Shown here piece after piece: positions 5,219 to 5,266 of a stretch of DNA of 5,266 nucleotides. Position 1 is the first letter of the stretch, and every line of letters starts with the position of its first letter. Made by a program: the position numbers and the translations under genes. The notes under the pieces are model-generated. The model was given only the letters and a program-made list of their open reading frames with translations, did no database searches and had not been told where the DNA came from. Source of the DNA: an uncultured Prevotella sp. (GTDB lineage: Bacteria; Bacteroidota; Bacteroidia; Bacteroidales; Bacteroidaceae); contig USFX01000183.1 of NCBI GenBank assembly GCA_900553965.1, positions 1-5,266 on the forward strand, written 5' to 3'.

Positions 5219-5266
5219 TTAAAAACTCGGAATTAACCGGACAAATGCCTTCAAATCCTTGAAGAA
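5219..5266 (-). CDS. Possible last 15 codons of an upstream gene, cut by window edge
   Basis: On the minus strand a frame open from the right edge gives FFKDLKAFVRLIPSF and stops at TAA (5221-5219). Fifteen open codons are weak evidence alone. Supporting it, the stop lies 8 nt before the long inverted repeat, the same distance that separates the PqqD-like stop from the other inverted repeat. No product can be named. Confidence 0.28.
   Translation of the reverse strand, partial: FFKDLKAFVRLIPSF

Larger units (their letters stand above)
4994..5266. other. Non-coding region upstream of the rpoD promoter
   Basis: Apart from the inverted repeat at 5066-5210 and the short open frame at the right edge, I see no gene in these 273 bases. 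Positions 4994-5056 are A/G-rich on the plus strand and show no second match to the TTTG/TAnnTTTG promoter. Position 5057-5064 (GCTTTCAA) duplicates the outer end of the left repeat arm, suggesting the repeat boundary slipped or was once longer. No tRNA or rRNA sequence is recognised. Confidence 0.6.

Overview
The window looks like chromosome from the phylum Bacteroidota, most likely a Prevotella/Bacteroides-type member of the Bacteroidales. Three things point there. A 287-residue primary sigma factor lacks region 1.1. Its promoter fits the Bacteroidetes pattern TTTG-N19-TAnnTTTG exactly. No Shine-Dalgarno motifs stand out; starts are preceded by A/T-rich sequence instead. Genus is inference.

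Layout, left to right. (1) Positions 2-82 hold the glycine-rich C-terminal tail of a plus-strand gene cut by the window edge. (2) Positions 182-1756 (+) encode an OmpP1/FadL-type outer-membrane beta-barrel; its start codon is directly preceded by a tandem ~22-bp repeat. (3) Positions 1778-1893 form a long, nearly perfect inverted repeat between convergent genes, likely a bidirectional terminator. (4) Positions 1902-4941 hold five minus-strand genes in the order of transcription rpoD, small secreted protein, HprK-like kinase, Ser/His signal-peptidase-like protein, PqqD-like protein. Gaps are 8, 9, -25 and 75 nt, so they look like one operon starting at the rpoD promoter (4963-4993) and ending at the inverted repeat. 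(5) Positions 4994-5266 are mostly non-coding and hold a second long inverted repeat built from 8-bp units, followed at the edge by a possible last 15 codons of another minus-strand gene.

The part most worth attention is the trio HprK-like kinase / S26-type peptidase / PqqD-like protein. PqqD-like domains bind leader peptides of ribosomally made, modified peptides (RiPPs). HprK-like kinases modify some lasso peptides. A signal-peptidase fold could cut a leader. Together they resemble a minimal peptide-modifying module, but no precursor peptide or radical-SAM enzyme is visible here, and the coupling to the housekeeping sigma factor is unexpected. The two long hairpins share a design: short tandem units arranged head to head, with all arm mismatches being G-U compatible in RNA on one strand.
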